Shown piece by piece: positions 11,810 to 27,230 of a DNA stretch of 64,000 nucleotides (position 1 is its first letter; each line of letters opens with the position of its first letter). The DNA comes from Urophycis tenuis (Eukaryota > Chordata > Actinopteri > Gadiformes > Phycidae). Below the pieces are notes generated by a model, which did not search any database, had not been told where the DNA came from, and saw only the letters and a list, made by a program, of their open reading frames with translations. A program made the translations under genes and the position numbers. The stretch covers positions 5,823,799 through 5,887,798 of the forward strand of contig JAXIVH010000012.1 of assembly GCA_036785325.1 (NCBI GenBank), written 5' to 3'.

Positions 11810-12160
11810 GTCGTTTTTATACCCATGTTTGTGAACGAACTCCTCCCATGGGATTTTTCCGTTCTGCTTCAAAATTGGTCAGTCCATTTAAAACGTGGTT
11901 CTTAACTAAAGTTGTGCTATTTGCGACCCTACCTCAAAGGGCGTGGTCATGGCTTCCCGTCAAAGTCGGCCATATTCAATTATTTCGTCTTTTATACCCA
12001 TGTTTGTGAACAAATTCCTCCCAAGCGATTTTTCCGTTCTGCTTCAAAATTGGTCAGTGCATTTGAAACGTGGTTCTTAACTAAAGTTGTGCTATTTACG
12101 GCTCTACCTCAAAGGGCGTGGCCAGGGTGTGCCGTCAAAGTCCGCCATACCGCACAGTGC
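11810..12160 (+). repeat. Block D: two short (~174 bp) internal repeats (reference unit)
   Basis: These copies keep the second half of the C repeat (GAACGAACTCCTCC to GTCGGCCATA). The GAAACTCGGTA to GGAAGTCAGATATTT part is replaced by TTTTATACCCATGTTTGTG. D1 is about 11810-11983 and D2 about 11984-12160. C and D are therefore one repeat family at two lengths. Confidence 0.88.
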
Positions 12161-12280
12161 GTGGACAGCCACAAACGAGAACCTGTCACGCCATCCTTGA
12201 GCAAACGACGACCTGTCACGACTTCATCCATGTGAACGACGAACTGTCACGACGCCATCCACGTGCCGACGAGTCAATTT
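12161..12280 (+). repeat. E minisatellite, standard three-copy form (reference unit)
   Basis: Three degenerate copies of about 31 bp share the core ACCTGTCACG / AACTGTCACG followed by CCATCC and ATGTG or ACGTG. The last ends in CCGACGAGTCAATTTTTACG, which leads into GGCGAGGTCCCCCC. Confidence 0.88.
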
Positions 12281-12299
12281 TTACGGCGAGGTCCCCCCA

Positions 12300-12317
12300 A
12301 ATGTCCCGCGGGACATT
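12300..12317 (+). other. 18-bp perfect palindrome at unit 3' end (reference unit)
   Basis: AATGTCCCGCGGGACATT is its own reverse complement. It lies at the same place in nearly all units, for example 2716-2733. In units 3 and 14 it carries one mismatch (GGGGC) and is followed by ATTAACCCTAG. It could fold as a terminal hairpin in single-stranded DNA or RNA. Confidence 0.9.
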
Positions 12318-12353
12318 AACCCAATTTAGATATATCAATCCATCCATCCATCC

Positions 12354-13039
<686 letters not shown>

Positions 13040-14817
13040 ATTATTATTTCGGGGAAGTTTGACGTTGATTTGCACTATCTAAACATATATGAAAACTCAA
13101 TTTTTTTTGGCAAACTTTTAGGGCCTGGTGAAAAATTATACATTTTAGGTGTCACGTTCATGTCGCACACTAGGAAAGCCTCTAGGTGGCGCTGTTTATG
13201 TGAACCCTCTGTAACGCCTATAACTTCCGCAAAAGTTGGCGCACATTCAAAAACGTTACATCTGCGGATTCGGGCAATTGTGCTGCACCTCGCTGTGTCA
13301 TCGTGTTGTATTTCCGCCTGCCTTCCTTTTCGCGCAAAATCGCAAAAACTGAAAAACAGCTTTTACAGCCTCAATCCATCAGGCTTTCTCCGATATGCAC
13401 GAAACTTGACATGTAGCATGTCCCGACTGAAATATAGAAAAACTCCATATAAAGTATGTTGAAATTCTCTATAGTCAGCGCGTTATAAAAATTTTAAGAT
13501 TTGTCAATTTTCTGTAAAAACAGGAAGTGGACCATATCTCCACAATGCTATATTCTTTCAACACCAAATTTTGGTCCCTACCTCGGAATATGTCCTCCAT
13601 GCTAGCTACCAAATTTCGAGTCATTGCCACTAGAGGGCGCTCTTTAAAATCAAGAAGTTTATTCCTCCATATTGGCAAGTGCTATTAACACAAAACTTGG
13701 TAGGCACATACCTCAGGGCTCCCTGAGGCAGGGGTTAAAAGGACACAAAAATTCTGCCACGGGATGGCGCTCTAAAATCAGCGTAAATCACTGTGCAAAC
13801 ACCGTAATAGCTATGAATATGAAATTCACAGGACACGTGTATACCTCTGCCAGAACCTCACAGACCAAAAATAGCGATTGTCATGGTAATAGCGCCCCCT
13901 ATAGGCTTTAAAAACGACAGCCCCGACACCACGTTTGACTTACATGTATAAAACTCGGTAGGCCCGTTAAGCAGGCACAGACCTACAAAAAAGCCTCTTG
14001 GACCCATACCCGATAACCCACCGGAAGTCAGATATTTGCCTTCAAAGTTGCGAATTTTTGCGATTTTTGCTTCCTATTTGAACGAACTCCTCCCAGGGGA
14101 TTAGCCGGTTGGGCTTCAAAATTTTTGTGTAGGTTTAGAACGTGACTCTTGAGAAAAGTTGTGCTATTTGGGACTCTACCTCAAAGGGCGTGGCCACGGC
14201 GTTCCTTCAAAATCGGCCATAATCCATTTTTTGCCTTTTTCCAAGACACCAACTTTAACCGATATGTTTGAAACTCGGTATGGTTGTTACCCTGGCCTAG
14301 CCCTACAAAAAATCCTCTTGGACCGATACAAAAAAACCCACCGGAAGTCAGATATTTTCATTTTAATTTTTGCCATTTTCGATTTTCGCGTCCTATTTGA
14401 ACGAACTCCTCCCAGGGGATTTGTCGCTTGGGCTCCAAATTTTTGGGGTAGATTCAGAACATGATTCTCACCAAAAGTTGTGCTATTTGCGACCCTACCT
14501 CAAAGGGCGTGGTCATGGCTTTCCTTCAAAGTCGGCCATATTCAATTATGTCGTTTTTATACCCATGTTTGTGAACGAACTCCTCCCATGGAATTTTTCC
14601 GTTCTGCTTAAAAATTGGTCAGTGCATTTAAAACGTGGTTCTTAACTAAAGTTGTGCTATTTGCGACCCTACCTCAAAGGGCGTGGTCATGGCTTCCCGT
14701 CAAAGTCGGCCATATTCAATTATTTCGTCTTTTATACCCATGTTTGTGAACAAATTCCTCCCAAGCGATTTTTCCGTTCTGCTTCAAAATTGGTCAGTGC
14801 ATTTGAAACGTGGTTCT

Positions 14818-14841
14818 TAACTAAAGTTGTAACTAAAGTTG
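14818..14841 (+). repeat. 12-bp tandem duplication unique to unit 6
   Basis: TAACTAAAGTTG occurs twice in succession, where all other units have one copy before TGCTATTTATGG. Confidence 0.9.
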
Positions 14842-15093
14842 TGCTATTTATGGCTCTACCTCGAAGGGCGTGGCCAGGGTGTGCAGTCAAAGTCGGCCAT
14901 ACCGCACAGTGCGTGGACAGCCACAAACGAGAACCTGTCACGCCATCCTTGAGCAAACGACGACCTGTCACGACTTCATCCACGTGAACGACGAACTGTC
15001 ACGACGCCATCCACGTGCCGACGAGTCAATTTTTACGGCGAGGTCCCCCCAAATGTCCCGCGGGACATTAACCCAATTTAGATATATCAATCA

Positions 15094-15607
<514 letters not shown>

Positions 15608-15610
15608 TTA

Positions 15611-15700
15611 GGGACCGAGCCTGTGAAACAGGACGAGGTCCCTTTTGAAATTGGTTCGTTTTTTTTTAGGGACCGAGCCTGTGAAACAGGACGAGGTCCC
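15611..15700 (+). repeat. Two tandem hairpin elements, 58-bp period
   Basis: Copies lie at 15611-15642 and 15669-15700, with a T-rich spacer (GGTTCGTTTTTTTTA). Confidence 0.9.
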
Positions 15701-15734
15701 TTTTGAAATTGGTCTGTTTTTTATTATTATTATT

Positions 15735-17902
<2,168 letters not shown>

Positions 17903-18630
17903 TCTAGGAACTTTGAGGTTGATTTGCGCTATCTAACCCTATATGAAAACTCAATTTTTTTTGGCAAAGTTGTCAGGCCTGGTGAAAATAGATATATGAT
18001 ATGTGTCATGTTCATGTCGCACACTAGCAAAACCCCTAGTTATTATTATTATTTCAGGGATCTTTGACGTTGATTTTAACCCCCTGAACATATACGAAAA
18101 CTCAATTTTTTTTTGCAAAGTTATCAGGCCTGGTGAAAAATTATATATTCTTTGCGACACGTTAATGTCTCACCTATAGGTGGCGCTATTAAAAAAAAAA
18201 CACCGTAATGCTAATAACTCCTGCATACTTTGTCGCACACTCAAAATGTTTATATCCACACATGCGGGCAATCATGCTGCACCTCCTGATGTAGGCCACG
18301 CCCATTTCCGCCATGACTTTTTTTTGGCTACAACGCAAAAACCAAAAAATTGTGTCCTAGACATCTATTGCATGTGGCTTTCACCGATTTGCACGAAACT
18401 CCACAAGTAGCATCTACATTCTGTATCATTAAAAAAAGTAATCAGAAGTTTATTAAAATTCCCGGAGATAAGCGTGTTATAGTGCTTTATATATTTTTAT
18501 AGATGTCTACATTTTACGTAAAAAAAGTAAGTGGACCATTTCTCCACATTGCTATGTCCGTTCGACACCAAACTTGGAGCCCTACTTCTGTGTACCTCCT
18601 TGATGCATCCCACAAAATTTGAGGTCATTG

Positions 18631-18644
18631 CCACCAGGTGGCGC
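18631..18644 (+). promoter_or_regulatory. CTCF-like core site, type II form (7 copies)
   Basis: CCACCAGGTGGCGC also satisfies every position of the core. It starts at 5613, 7975, 18631, 22904, 25651, 27809 and 35604, exactly the units with a type II block A. It differs from the type I site at three bases, each at a degenerate position (Y, R and K). The type III unit has CCACTATGTGGCGC at 3500, with one departure. Confidence 0.65.
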
Positions 18645-20089
18645 TCTTTAAAATCAAGAAGTTTATATCTCAACATTGGCAAAGGAGATTTAAATGAAAC
18701 TTGGTGTGCTGCTAGCCTATGCCGCCCTGAGGCTTCTGTCAAAAGGGGGAAAAAATACAGCCATTGGATGGCGCTCTAAAAGCAGCGTAAATCACTGTGC
18801 AAACACCATAATAGTTATGAATATGAAATTCACAGGACACATGTATACCTCTGCCAAAACCTCACATACCAAAAATCGTGCTTGTCGTGGTAATAGCGCC
18901 CCCTACAGGCTTTAAAAACGACAGCCCCGACACCACGTTTCACTTACATGTATGAAACTCGGTAGGCCCATTGAACCGGCCCAGACCTACAAAAAAGCCT
19001 CTTGGACTCATACCCGATAACCCACCGGAAGTCAGATATTTGCCTTCAAAGTTGCGAAATTTTGCGATTTTTGCATCCTATTTGAACGAACTCCTCCCAG
19101 GGGATTAGCCGGTTGGGCTTCAAAATTTTTTTGTAGGTTCAGAATGTGGGACTTGACAAAAGTTGTGCTATTTGGGACTCTACCTCAAAGGGCGTGGCCA
19201 CGGCGTTCCGTCAAAATCGGCCATAATCCATTTTTTGCCTTTTTCCAAGACACCGACTTTAACCGATATGTTTGAAACTCGGTATGGATGTTACCCTGCC
19301 CTAGCCCTACAAAAAAGCCTCTTGGACCGATACGAAAAAACCCACCGGAAGTCAGATATTTCCATTTGAATTTTTGCCATTTTCGATTTTCGCGTCCTAT
19401 TTGAACGAACTCCTCCCAGGGGATTTGTCGCTTGGGCTCCAAATTTTTGGGGTAGATTCAGAACATGATTCTCACCAAAAGTTGTGCTATTTGCGACCCT
19501 ACCTCAAAGGGCGTGGTCATGGCTTTCCTTCAAAGTCGGCCATATTCAATTATGTCGTTTTTATACCCATGTTTGTGAACGAACTCCTCCCATGGAATTT
19601 TTCCGTTCTGCTTCAAAATTGGTCAGTGCATTTAAAACGTGGTTCTTAACTAAAGTTGTGCTATTTGCGATCCTACCTCAAAGGGCGTGGTCATGGCTTC
19701 CCGTCAAAGTCGGCCATATTCAATTATTTCGTCTTTTATACCCATGTTTGTGAACAAATTCCTCCCAAGCGATTTTTCCGTTCTGCTTCAAAATTGGTCA
19801 GTGCATTTGAAACGTGGTTCTTAACTAAAGTTGTGCTATTTATGGCTCTACCTCGAAGGGCGTGGCCAGGGTGTGCAGTCAAAGTCGGCCATACCGCACA
19901 GTACGTGGACAGCCACAAACGAGAACCTGTCACGCCATCCTTGAGCAAACGACGACCTGTCACGACTTCATCCATGTGAACGACAAACTGTCACGACGCC
20001 ATCCACGTGCCGACGAGTCAATTTTTACGGCGAGGTCCCCCCAAATGTCCCGCGGGACATTAACCCAATTTAGATATACCAATCAATCA

Positions 20090-20092
<3 letters not shown>

Positions 20093-20176
<84 letters not shown>
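20093..20176 (+). repeat. (TATC)21 microsatellite
   Basis: A perfect 84-bp array. The sister unit at 35027 keeps only about four copies. Confidence 0.97.
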
Positions 20177-20179
<3 letters not shown>

Positions 20180-20196
20180 TTATTATTATTATTATT

Positions 20197-22325
20197 TCAG
20201 GGATCTTTGACGTTGATTTGCACTATCTGAACATATATGAAAACTCAATTTTTTTTGGCAAAGTTTTAGGGTCTGGTGAAAAATTATATTTCCTATTATT
20301 ATTTCAGGGATCTTTGAGGTTGATTTGCACTATCTGAACATATATGAAAACTCAATTTTTTTTGGCAAAGTTGTCAGGCCTGGTGAAAAATTGTATATTC
20401 TAGGCATCACGTTCATGTCGCACACTAGGAAAGCCTCTAGGTGGCGCTGTTTATGAGCAATGTCTGTAACGCCTATAACTTCCGCAAAATTTGGCGTACA
20501 TTCAAAAACGTTACATCTACAGATTCGGGCAAACGTGCTGCACCTCGCTGTGTCAACGTGTTGGGAGTCCGTCTGCCTTCGTTTTCGCGCAAAATCGCAA
20601 AAACTAAAAAACAGCGTTTACAGCCTCAATCCATCAGGCTTTCTCCGATATGCACGAAAATTGAAATGTAGCATGTGCCGACTGAAATATGCAAAAACAC
20701 CATATGAAGTATGTTGAAATTATCTATAGTCAGCGCGTTACAAAACTTTAAAGATTTGTCAATTTTCTGTAAAAACAGAAAGTGGACCATATCTCCAAAA
20801 TGCTATATTCTTTCGACACCAAATTTTGGTCCCTACCTCGGAATATGTCCTCCATGCTAGCTACCAAATTTCTGGTCATTGCCACTAGAGGGCGCTCTTT
20901 AAAATCAAGAAGTTTATATCTCCATATTGGCAAGTGCTATTAACACAAAACTTGGTAGGCACATACCTCAGGGCTCCCTGAGGCAGGGGTTAAAAGGACA
21001 CAAAAATTCTGCCACGGGATGGCGCTCTAAAATCAGCATAAATCACTGTGCAAACACCATAATAGTTATGAATATGAAATTCACAGGACACGTGTATACC
21101 TCTGCCAAAACCTCACTTACCAAAAATCGTGCTTGTCGTGATAATAGCGCCCCCTATAGGCTTTAAAAACGACAGCCCCGACACCACGTTTCACCTACAT
21201 GTATAAAACTCGGTAGGCCCGTTAACCAGGCCCATACCTACAAAAAAGCCTCTTGGACCCATACCCGTTAACCCACCGGAAGTCAGATATTTGCCTTCAA
21301 AGTTGCGAATTTTTGCGATTTTCGCATCCTATTTGAACGAACTCCTCCCAGGGGATTTGCCCGTTGGGCTCCAAATTTTTTGGGTAGATTCAGGAGATGG
21401 GTCTTACCAAAAGTTGTGCTATTTGCGACTCTACCTCAAAGGGCGTGGCCACGGCGTTCCGTCAAAATCGGCCATAATCCATTTTTTGGCTTTTTCCAAG
21501 ACACCGACTTTAACCGATATGTTTGAAACTCGGTATGGATGTTAACCTGGCCTAGTCCTACAAAAAAGCCTCTTGGACCCATGCCATAAAACCCACCGAA
21601 AGTCAGATATTTTCGTTTCAATTTTTGCCATTTTCGATTTTCGCGTCCTATTTGAACGAACTCCTCCCAGGGGATTTGTCGCTTGGGCTCCAAATTTTTG
21701 GGGTAGATTCAGAACATGATTCTCACCAAAAGTTGTGCTATTTGCGACCCTACCTCAAAGGGCGTGGTCATGGCTTTCCTTCAAAGTCGGCCATATTCAA
21801 TTATGTCGTTTTTATACCCATGTTTGTGAACGAACTCCTCCCATGGGATTTTTCCGTTCTGCTTCAAACTTGGCCAGTGCATTTGAAACGTGGTTCTTAA
21901 CTAAAGTTGTGCTATTTGCGACCCTACCTCAAAGGGCGTGGTCATGGCTTCCCGTCAAAGTCGGCCATATTCAATTATTTCGTCTTTTATACCCATGTTT
22001 GGGAACAAATTCCTCCCAAGCGATTTTTCCGTTCTGCTTCAAAATTGGTCAGTGCATTTGAAACGTGGTTCTTAACTAAAGTTGTGCTATTTATGGCTCT
22101 AACTCAAAGGGCGTGGCCAGGGTGTGCAGTCAAAGTCGGCCATACCGCACAGTGCGTGGACAGCCACAAACGAGAACCTGTCACACCATCCTTGAGCAAA
22201 CGACGACCTGTCACGACTTCATCCATGTGAACGACAAACTGTCACGACGCCATCCACGTGCCGACGAGTCAATTTTTAGGGACCGAGCCTGTGAAACAGG
22301 ACGAGGTCCCTATTGTTTTTGTTAT
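20197..22325 (+). repeat. Array unit 9: truncated head plus type I unit
   Basis: A first head (20197 to about 20292) is cut after AAATTATATTTC. A second full head starts at 20304 after a short CTATTATT tract. The CTCF-like core is at 20882-20895. The unit ends early inside block E: GAGTCAATTTTTA is joined directly to the hairpin element at 22279-22310, so the palindrome and TATC tract are missing. The next unit follows with a shortened GTTATTT spacer instead of a TTA tract. Confidence 0.91.
22279..22310 (+). repeat. Hairpin element replacing a unit 3' end
   Basis: It is joined directly to block E at CAATTTTTA. The downstream GAGGTCCC is shared by block E and the right arm, a possible homology for the join. 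Confidence 0.9.
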
Positions 22326-24357
22326 TTGGGGATCTTTGACGTTGATTTTAACCCCCTGAACATATACGAAAACTCAATTTTTTTTGACAGAGTTATCACA
22401 CCTGGTGAAAAATTATTTATTCTATGCGACACGTTCATGTCTCACCTATAGGTGGCGCTATTTTAAAAAAAACACTGTAATGCTAATAACTCCTGCATAC
22501 TTTGGCGCACACTCAAAATGTTTATATCCACACATGCGGGCAAACATGCTGCACCTCCCGATGTAGGCCACGCCCATTTCCGCCATGACTTTTTTTTGGC
22601 TACAATGCAAAAACTCAAAAAAGTGCGTCCTAGACATCTATTGCATGTGGCTTTCACCGATTTGCACGAAACTCCAAATGTAGCATCTACATTCTATATC
22701 ATAAAAATAACTAATTGGAAGTTTATTGAAATTCCCGAAGATAAGCGTGTTATAGTGCTTTATATATTTTTATAGATGTCTACATTTTACGTAAAAAACG
22801 TAAGTGGACAATTTCTCCACATTGCTATGTCCGTTCGACACCAAACTTGGAGCCCTACTTCTCTGTCCCTCCTGTATGCATCTCACAAAATTTGGGGTCA
22901 TTTCCACCAGGTGGCGCTCATTAAAATCAATAAGTTTATATCTCAACATTGGCAATTGATATTTAAATGAAACTTGGTATGCGGCTAGCTCGTGGGGCCC
23001 TGAGGCGTGGTTCAAAACGGGGAAAAAATTCTGCCAGTGGATGGCGCTCTAAAAGCAGCGTAAATTATTGTGCAAACACCGTAATAGTTAAGAATATGAA
23101 ATTCACTGGACACATGTAGAGTGCTGCCGAAAGCTCACAGACCAAAAATCGTGCTTGTCGTGGTAGTAGCGCCCCCTACAGGCATTAAAAACAACAGCCC
23201 CGACACCACGTTTCACCTACATGTATGAAACTCGGTAGGCACGTTATACAGCCCCAGACCTACAAAAAAGCCTCTTGGACCCATACCCCTTAAAGCACCG
23301 GAAGTCAGATATTTGCATTTGACCTTTGCAATTTTCGCGTTGTATTTGAACGAACTCCTCCCAGGGGATTTGTTGCTTGGGCTCCAAATTTTTTGGGTAG
23401 ATTCAGAAGATGGTTCTTACCAAAAGTTGTGCTATTTGGGACTCTACCTCAAAGGGCGTGGCCACGGCGTTCAATCAAAATCGGCCATAATCAATTTTGT
23501 CGTTTTTTCCACGACACCGACTTTAACCGATATGTTTGAAACTTGGTATGGATGTTACCCTTGCCTAGACCTACAAAAAAGCCTATTGGACCGATACCAA
23601 AAAACCCACCGGAAGTCAGATATTTTCATTTTAATTTTTGTCATTTTCGATTTTCGCGTCCTATTTGAACGAACTCCTCCCAGGGGATTTGTCGCTTGGG
23701 CTCCAAATTTTTGGGGTAGATTCAGAACATGATTCTCACCAAAAGTTGTGCTATTTGCGACCCTACCTCAAAGGGCGTGGTCATGGCTTTCCTTCAAAGT
23801 CGGCCATATTCAATTATGTCATTTTTATACCCATGTTTGTGAACGAACTCCTCCCATGGGATTTTTCCGTTCTGCTTCAAAATGGGTCAGTGCATTTAAA
23901 ACGTGGTTCTTAACTAAAGTTGTGCTATTTGCGACCCTACCTCAAAGGGCGTGGTCATGGCTTCCCGTCAAAGTCGGCCATATTCAATTATTTCGTCTTT
24001 TATACCCATGTTTGTGAACAAATTCCTCCCAAGGGATTTTTCCGTTCTGCTTCAAAATTGGTCAGTGCATTTGAAACGTGGTTCTTAACTAAAGTTGTGC
24101 TATTTACGGCTCTACCTCGAAGGGCGTGGCCAGGGTGTGCCGTCAAAGTCAGCCATACCGCACAGTGCGTGGACAGCCACAAACGAGAACCTGTCACGCC
24201 ATCCTTGAGCAAACGACGACCTGTCACGACTTCATCCATGTGAACGACGAACTGTCACGACGCCATCCACGTGCCGACGAGTCAATTTTTACGGCGAGGT
24301 CCCCCCAAATGTCCCGCGGGACATTAACCCAATTTAGATATATCAATCAATCAATCA

Positions 24358-25019
<662 letters not shown>

Positions 25020-25025
25020 TTATTA

Positions 25026-25057
25026 GGGACCGAGCCTGTGAAACAGGACGAGGTCCC
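25026..25057 (+). repeat. Hairpin element (single copy)
   Basis: It lies between (TATC)164 and the GTTATTTGGGG head. Its tail is TATTGTTTTTG. Confidence 0.9.
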
Positions 25058-25072
25058 TATTGTTTTTGTTAT

Positions 25073-27230
25073 TTGGGGATCTTTGACGTTGATTTTAACC
25101 CCCTGAACATATACGAAAACTCAATTTTTTTTGACAGAGTTATCACACCTGGTGAAAAATTATTTATTTCATGCGACACGTTAATGTCTCACCTATAGGT
25201 GGCGCTATTTTAAAAAAAACACTGTAATGCTAATAACTCCTGCATACTTTGTCGCACACTCAAAATGTTTATATCCACACATGCGGGCAAACATGCTGCA
25301 CCTCCTGATGTAGGCCACGCCCATTTCCGCCATGACTTTTTTTTGGCTACAACGCAAAAACTCAAAAAAGTGCGTCCTAGACATCTATTGCATGTGGCTT
25401 TCACCGATTTGCACGAAACTCCACATGTAGCATCTACATTCTGTATCATGAAAATAACTAATTGGAAGTTTATTGAAATTCCCGAAGATAAGCGTGTTAT
25501 AGTGCTTTATATATTTTTATAGATGTCTACATTTTACGTAAAAAACGTAAGTGGACAATTTGTCCACATTGCTATGTCCGTTCGACACCAAACTTGGAGC
25601 CCTACTTCTCTGTACCTCCTTTATGCATCTCACAAAATTTGTGATCATTTCCACCAGGTGGCGCTCATTAAAATCAAGAAGTTTATATCTCAACATTGGC
25701 AATTGATATTTAAATGAAACTTGGTATGCGGCTAGCTCATGGCGCCCTGAGGCGTGGTTCAAAACGGGGAAAAAAATCTGCCAGTGGATGGCGCTCTAAA
25801 AGCAGCGTAAATTACTGTGCAAACACCGTAATAGTTACGAATATGAAATTCACTGGACACATGTAGAGTGCTGCCCAAAGCTCACATACCAAAAATCGTG
25901 CTTGTCGTGGTAGTAGCGCCCCCTACAGGCTTTAAAAACAACAGCCCCGACACCACGTTTCACCTACATGTATGAAACTCGGTAGGCACGTTATACAGCC
26001 CCTGACCTACAAAAAAGCCTCTTGGACCCATACCCCTTAAAGCACCGGAAGTCAGATATTTGCATTTGACCTTTGCAATTTTCGCGTTGTATTTGAACGA
26101 ACTCCTCCCAGGGGATTTGTTGCTTGGGCTCCAAATTTTTTGGGTAGATTCAGAAGATGGTTCTTACCAAAAGTTGTGCTATTTGGGACTCTACCTCAAA
26201 GGGCGTGGCCACGGCGTTCAATCAAAATCGGCCATAATCAATTTTGTCGTTTTTTCCACGACACCGACTTTAACCGATATGTTTGAAACTTGGTATGGAT
26301 GTTACCCTGGCCTAGCCCTACAAAAAAGCCTCTTGGACCGATACCAAAAAACCCACCGGAAGTCAGATATTTTCATTTTAATTTTTGTCATTTTCGATTT
26401 TCGCGTCCTATTTGAACGAACTCCTCCCAGGGGATTTGTCGCTTGGCCTCCAAATTTTTGGGGTAGATTCAGAAGATGATTCTCACCAAAAGTTGTGCTA
26501 TTTGCGACCCTACCTCAAAGGGCGTGGTCATGGCTTTCCTTCAAAGTCGGCCATATTCAATTTTGTCGTCTTTTATACCCATGTTTGTGAACGAACTCCT
26601 CCTATGGGATTTTTCCGTTCTGCTTCAAAATTGGTCAGTGCATTTGAAACGTGGTTCTTAACTATAGTTGTGCTATTTGCGACTCTACCTCAAAGGGCGT
26701 GGCCATGGCGTGCCGTCAAAGTCGGCCATATTCAATTATTTCGTCTTTTATACCCATGTTTGTGAACAAACTCCTCCCAAGGGATTTTTTCGTTCTGCTT
26801 CAAAATTGGTCAGTGCATTTGAAACGTGGTTCTTAACTAAAGTTGTGCTATTTATGGCTCTACCTCGAAGGGCGTGGCCAGGGTGTGCCGTCAAACTCGG
26901 CCATACAGCACAGTGCGTGGACAGCCACAAACGAGAACCTGTCACGCCATCCTTGAGCAAACGACGACCTGTCACGACTTCATCCATGTGAACGACGAAC
27001 TGTCACGACGCCATCCACGTGCCGACGAGTCAATTTTTATTAGGGACCGAGCCTGTGAAACAGGACGAGGTCCCTTTTGAAATTGATCCGTTTATTATTA
27101 TTATTATTATTAGGGACCGAGCCTGTGAAACAGGACGAGGTCCCTTTTGAAATTGATTCGTTTATTTGTTATTATTATTATTAGGGACCGAGCCTGTGAA
27201 ACAGGACGAGGTCCCTATTGTTTTTGTTAT
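25073..27230 (+). repeat. Array unit 11, type II (second of the trio)
   Basis: The type II CTCF-like core is at 25651-25664. The unit matches the following unit at a constant offset of 2,158 from about 25,030 to 26,770. The 3' end is truncated in block E: GAGTCAATTTTTA joins TTAGGGACC at about 27,040, with no palindrome and no TATC. Three hairpin elements follow, at 27043-27074, 27113-27144 and 27184-27215, separated by TTA tracts, the largest such cluster together with the one at 56970. Confidence 0.92.
27043..27215 (+). repeat. Three hairpin elements, 70-71-bp period
   Basis: Copies lie at 27043, 27113 and 27184, separated by TTA tracts. The first two have a GAAATTGA tail and the third the TATTGTTTTTG tail. 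Confidence 0.9.

Larger units (their letters stand above)
17903..20196 (+). repeat. Array unit 8: type III stub plus type II unit
   Basis: A 137-bp type III head (17903-18039) stops at ACCCCTAG and is joined directly to a TTA tract and a new, complete type II head at 18054. The stub has no 3' remainder anywhere downstream, so it is a truncation rather than an interrupted copy. The CTCF-like core CCACCAGGTGGCGC is at 18631-18644. From about 18050 to 20080 the unit matches 35023-37053 at a constant offset of 16,973 with only a handful of substitutions. TATC is 21 copies (20093-20176), followed by TTA and no hairpin element. Confidence 0.92.

Noticed and set aside
11630..11905. Recurrent 60-170-residue open frames, such as the 91-residue frame starting MPFSIFASYLNELL found in most units
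   Set aside because: Conservation is at the DNA level between near-identical repeats. The frames overlap others on both strands, change with small indels and show no codon-position bias visible by eye.
18660..18780. tRNA-derived SINE with B box (GGTTCAAAA-like string in block B)
   Set aside because: There is no A box at the right distance, no cloverleaf, and the string is variable between units.
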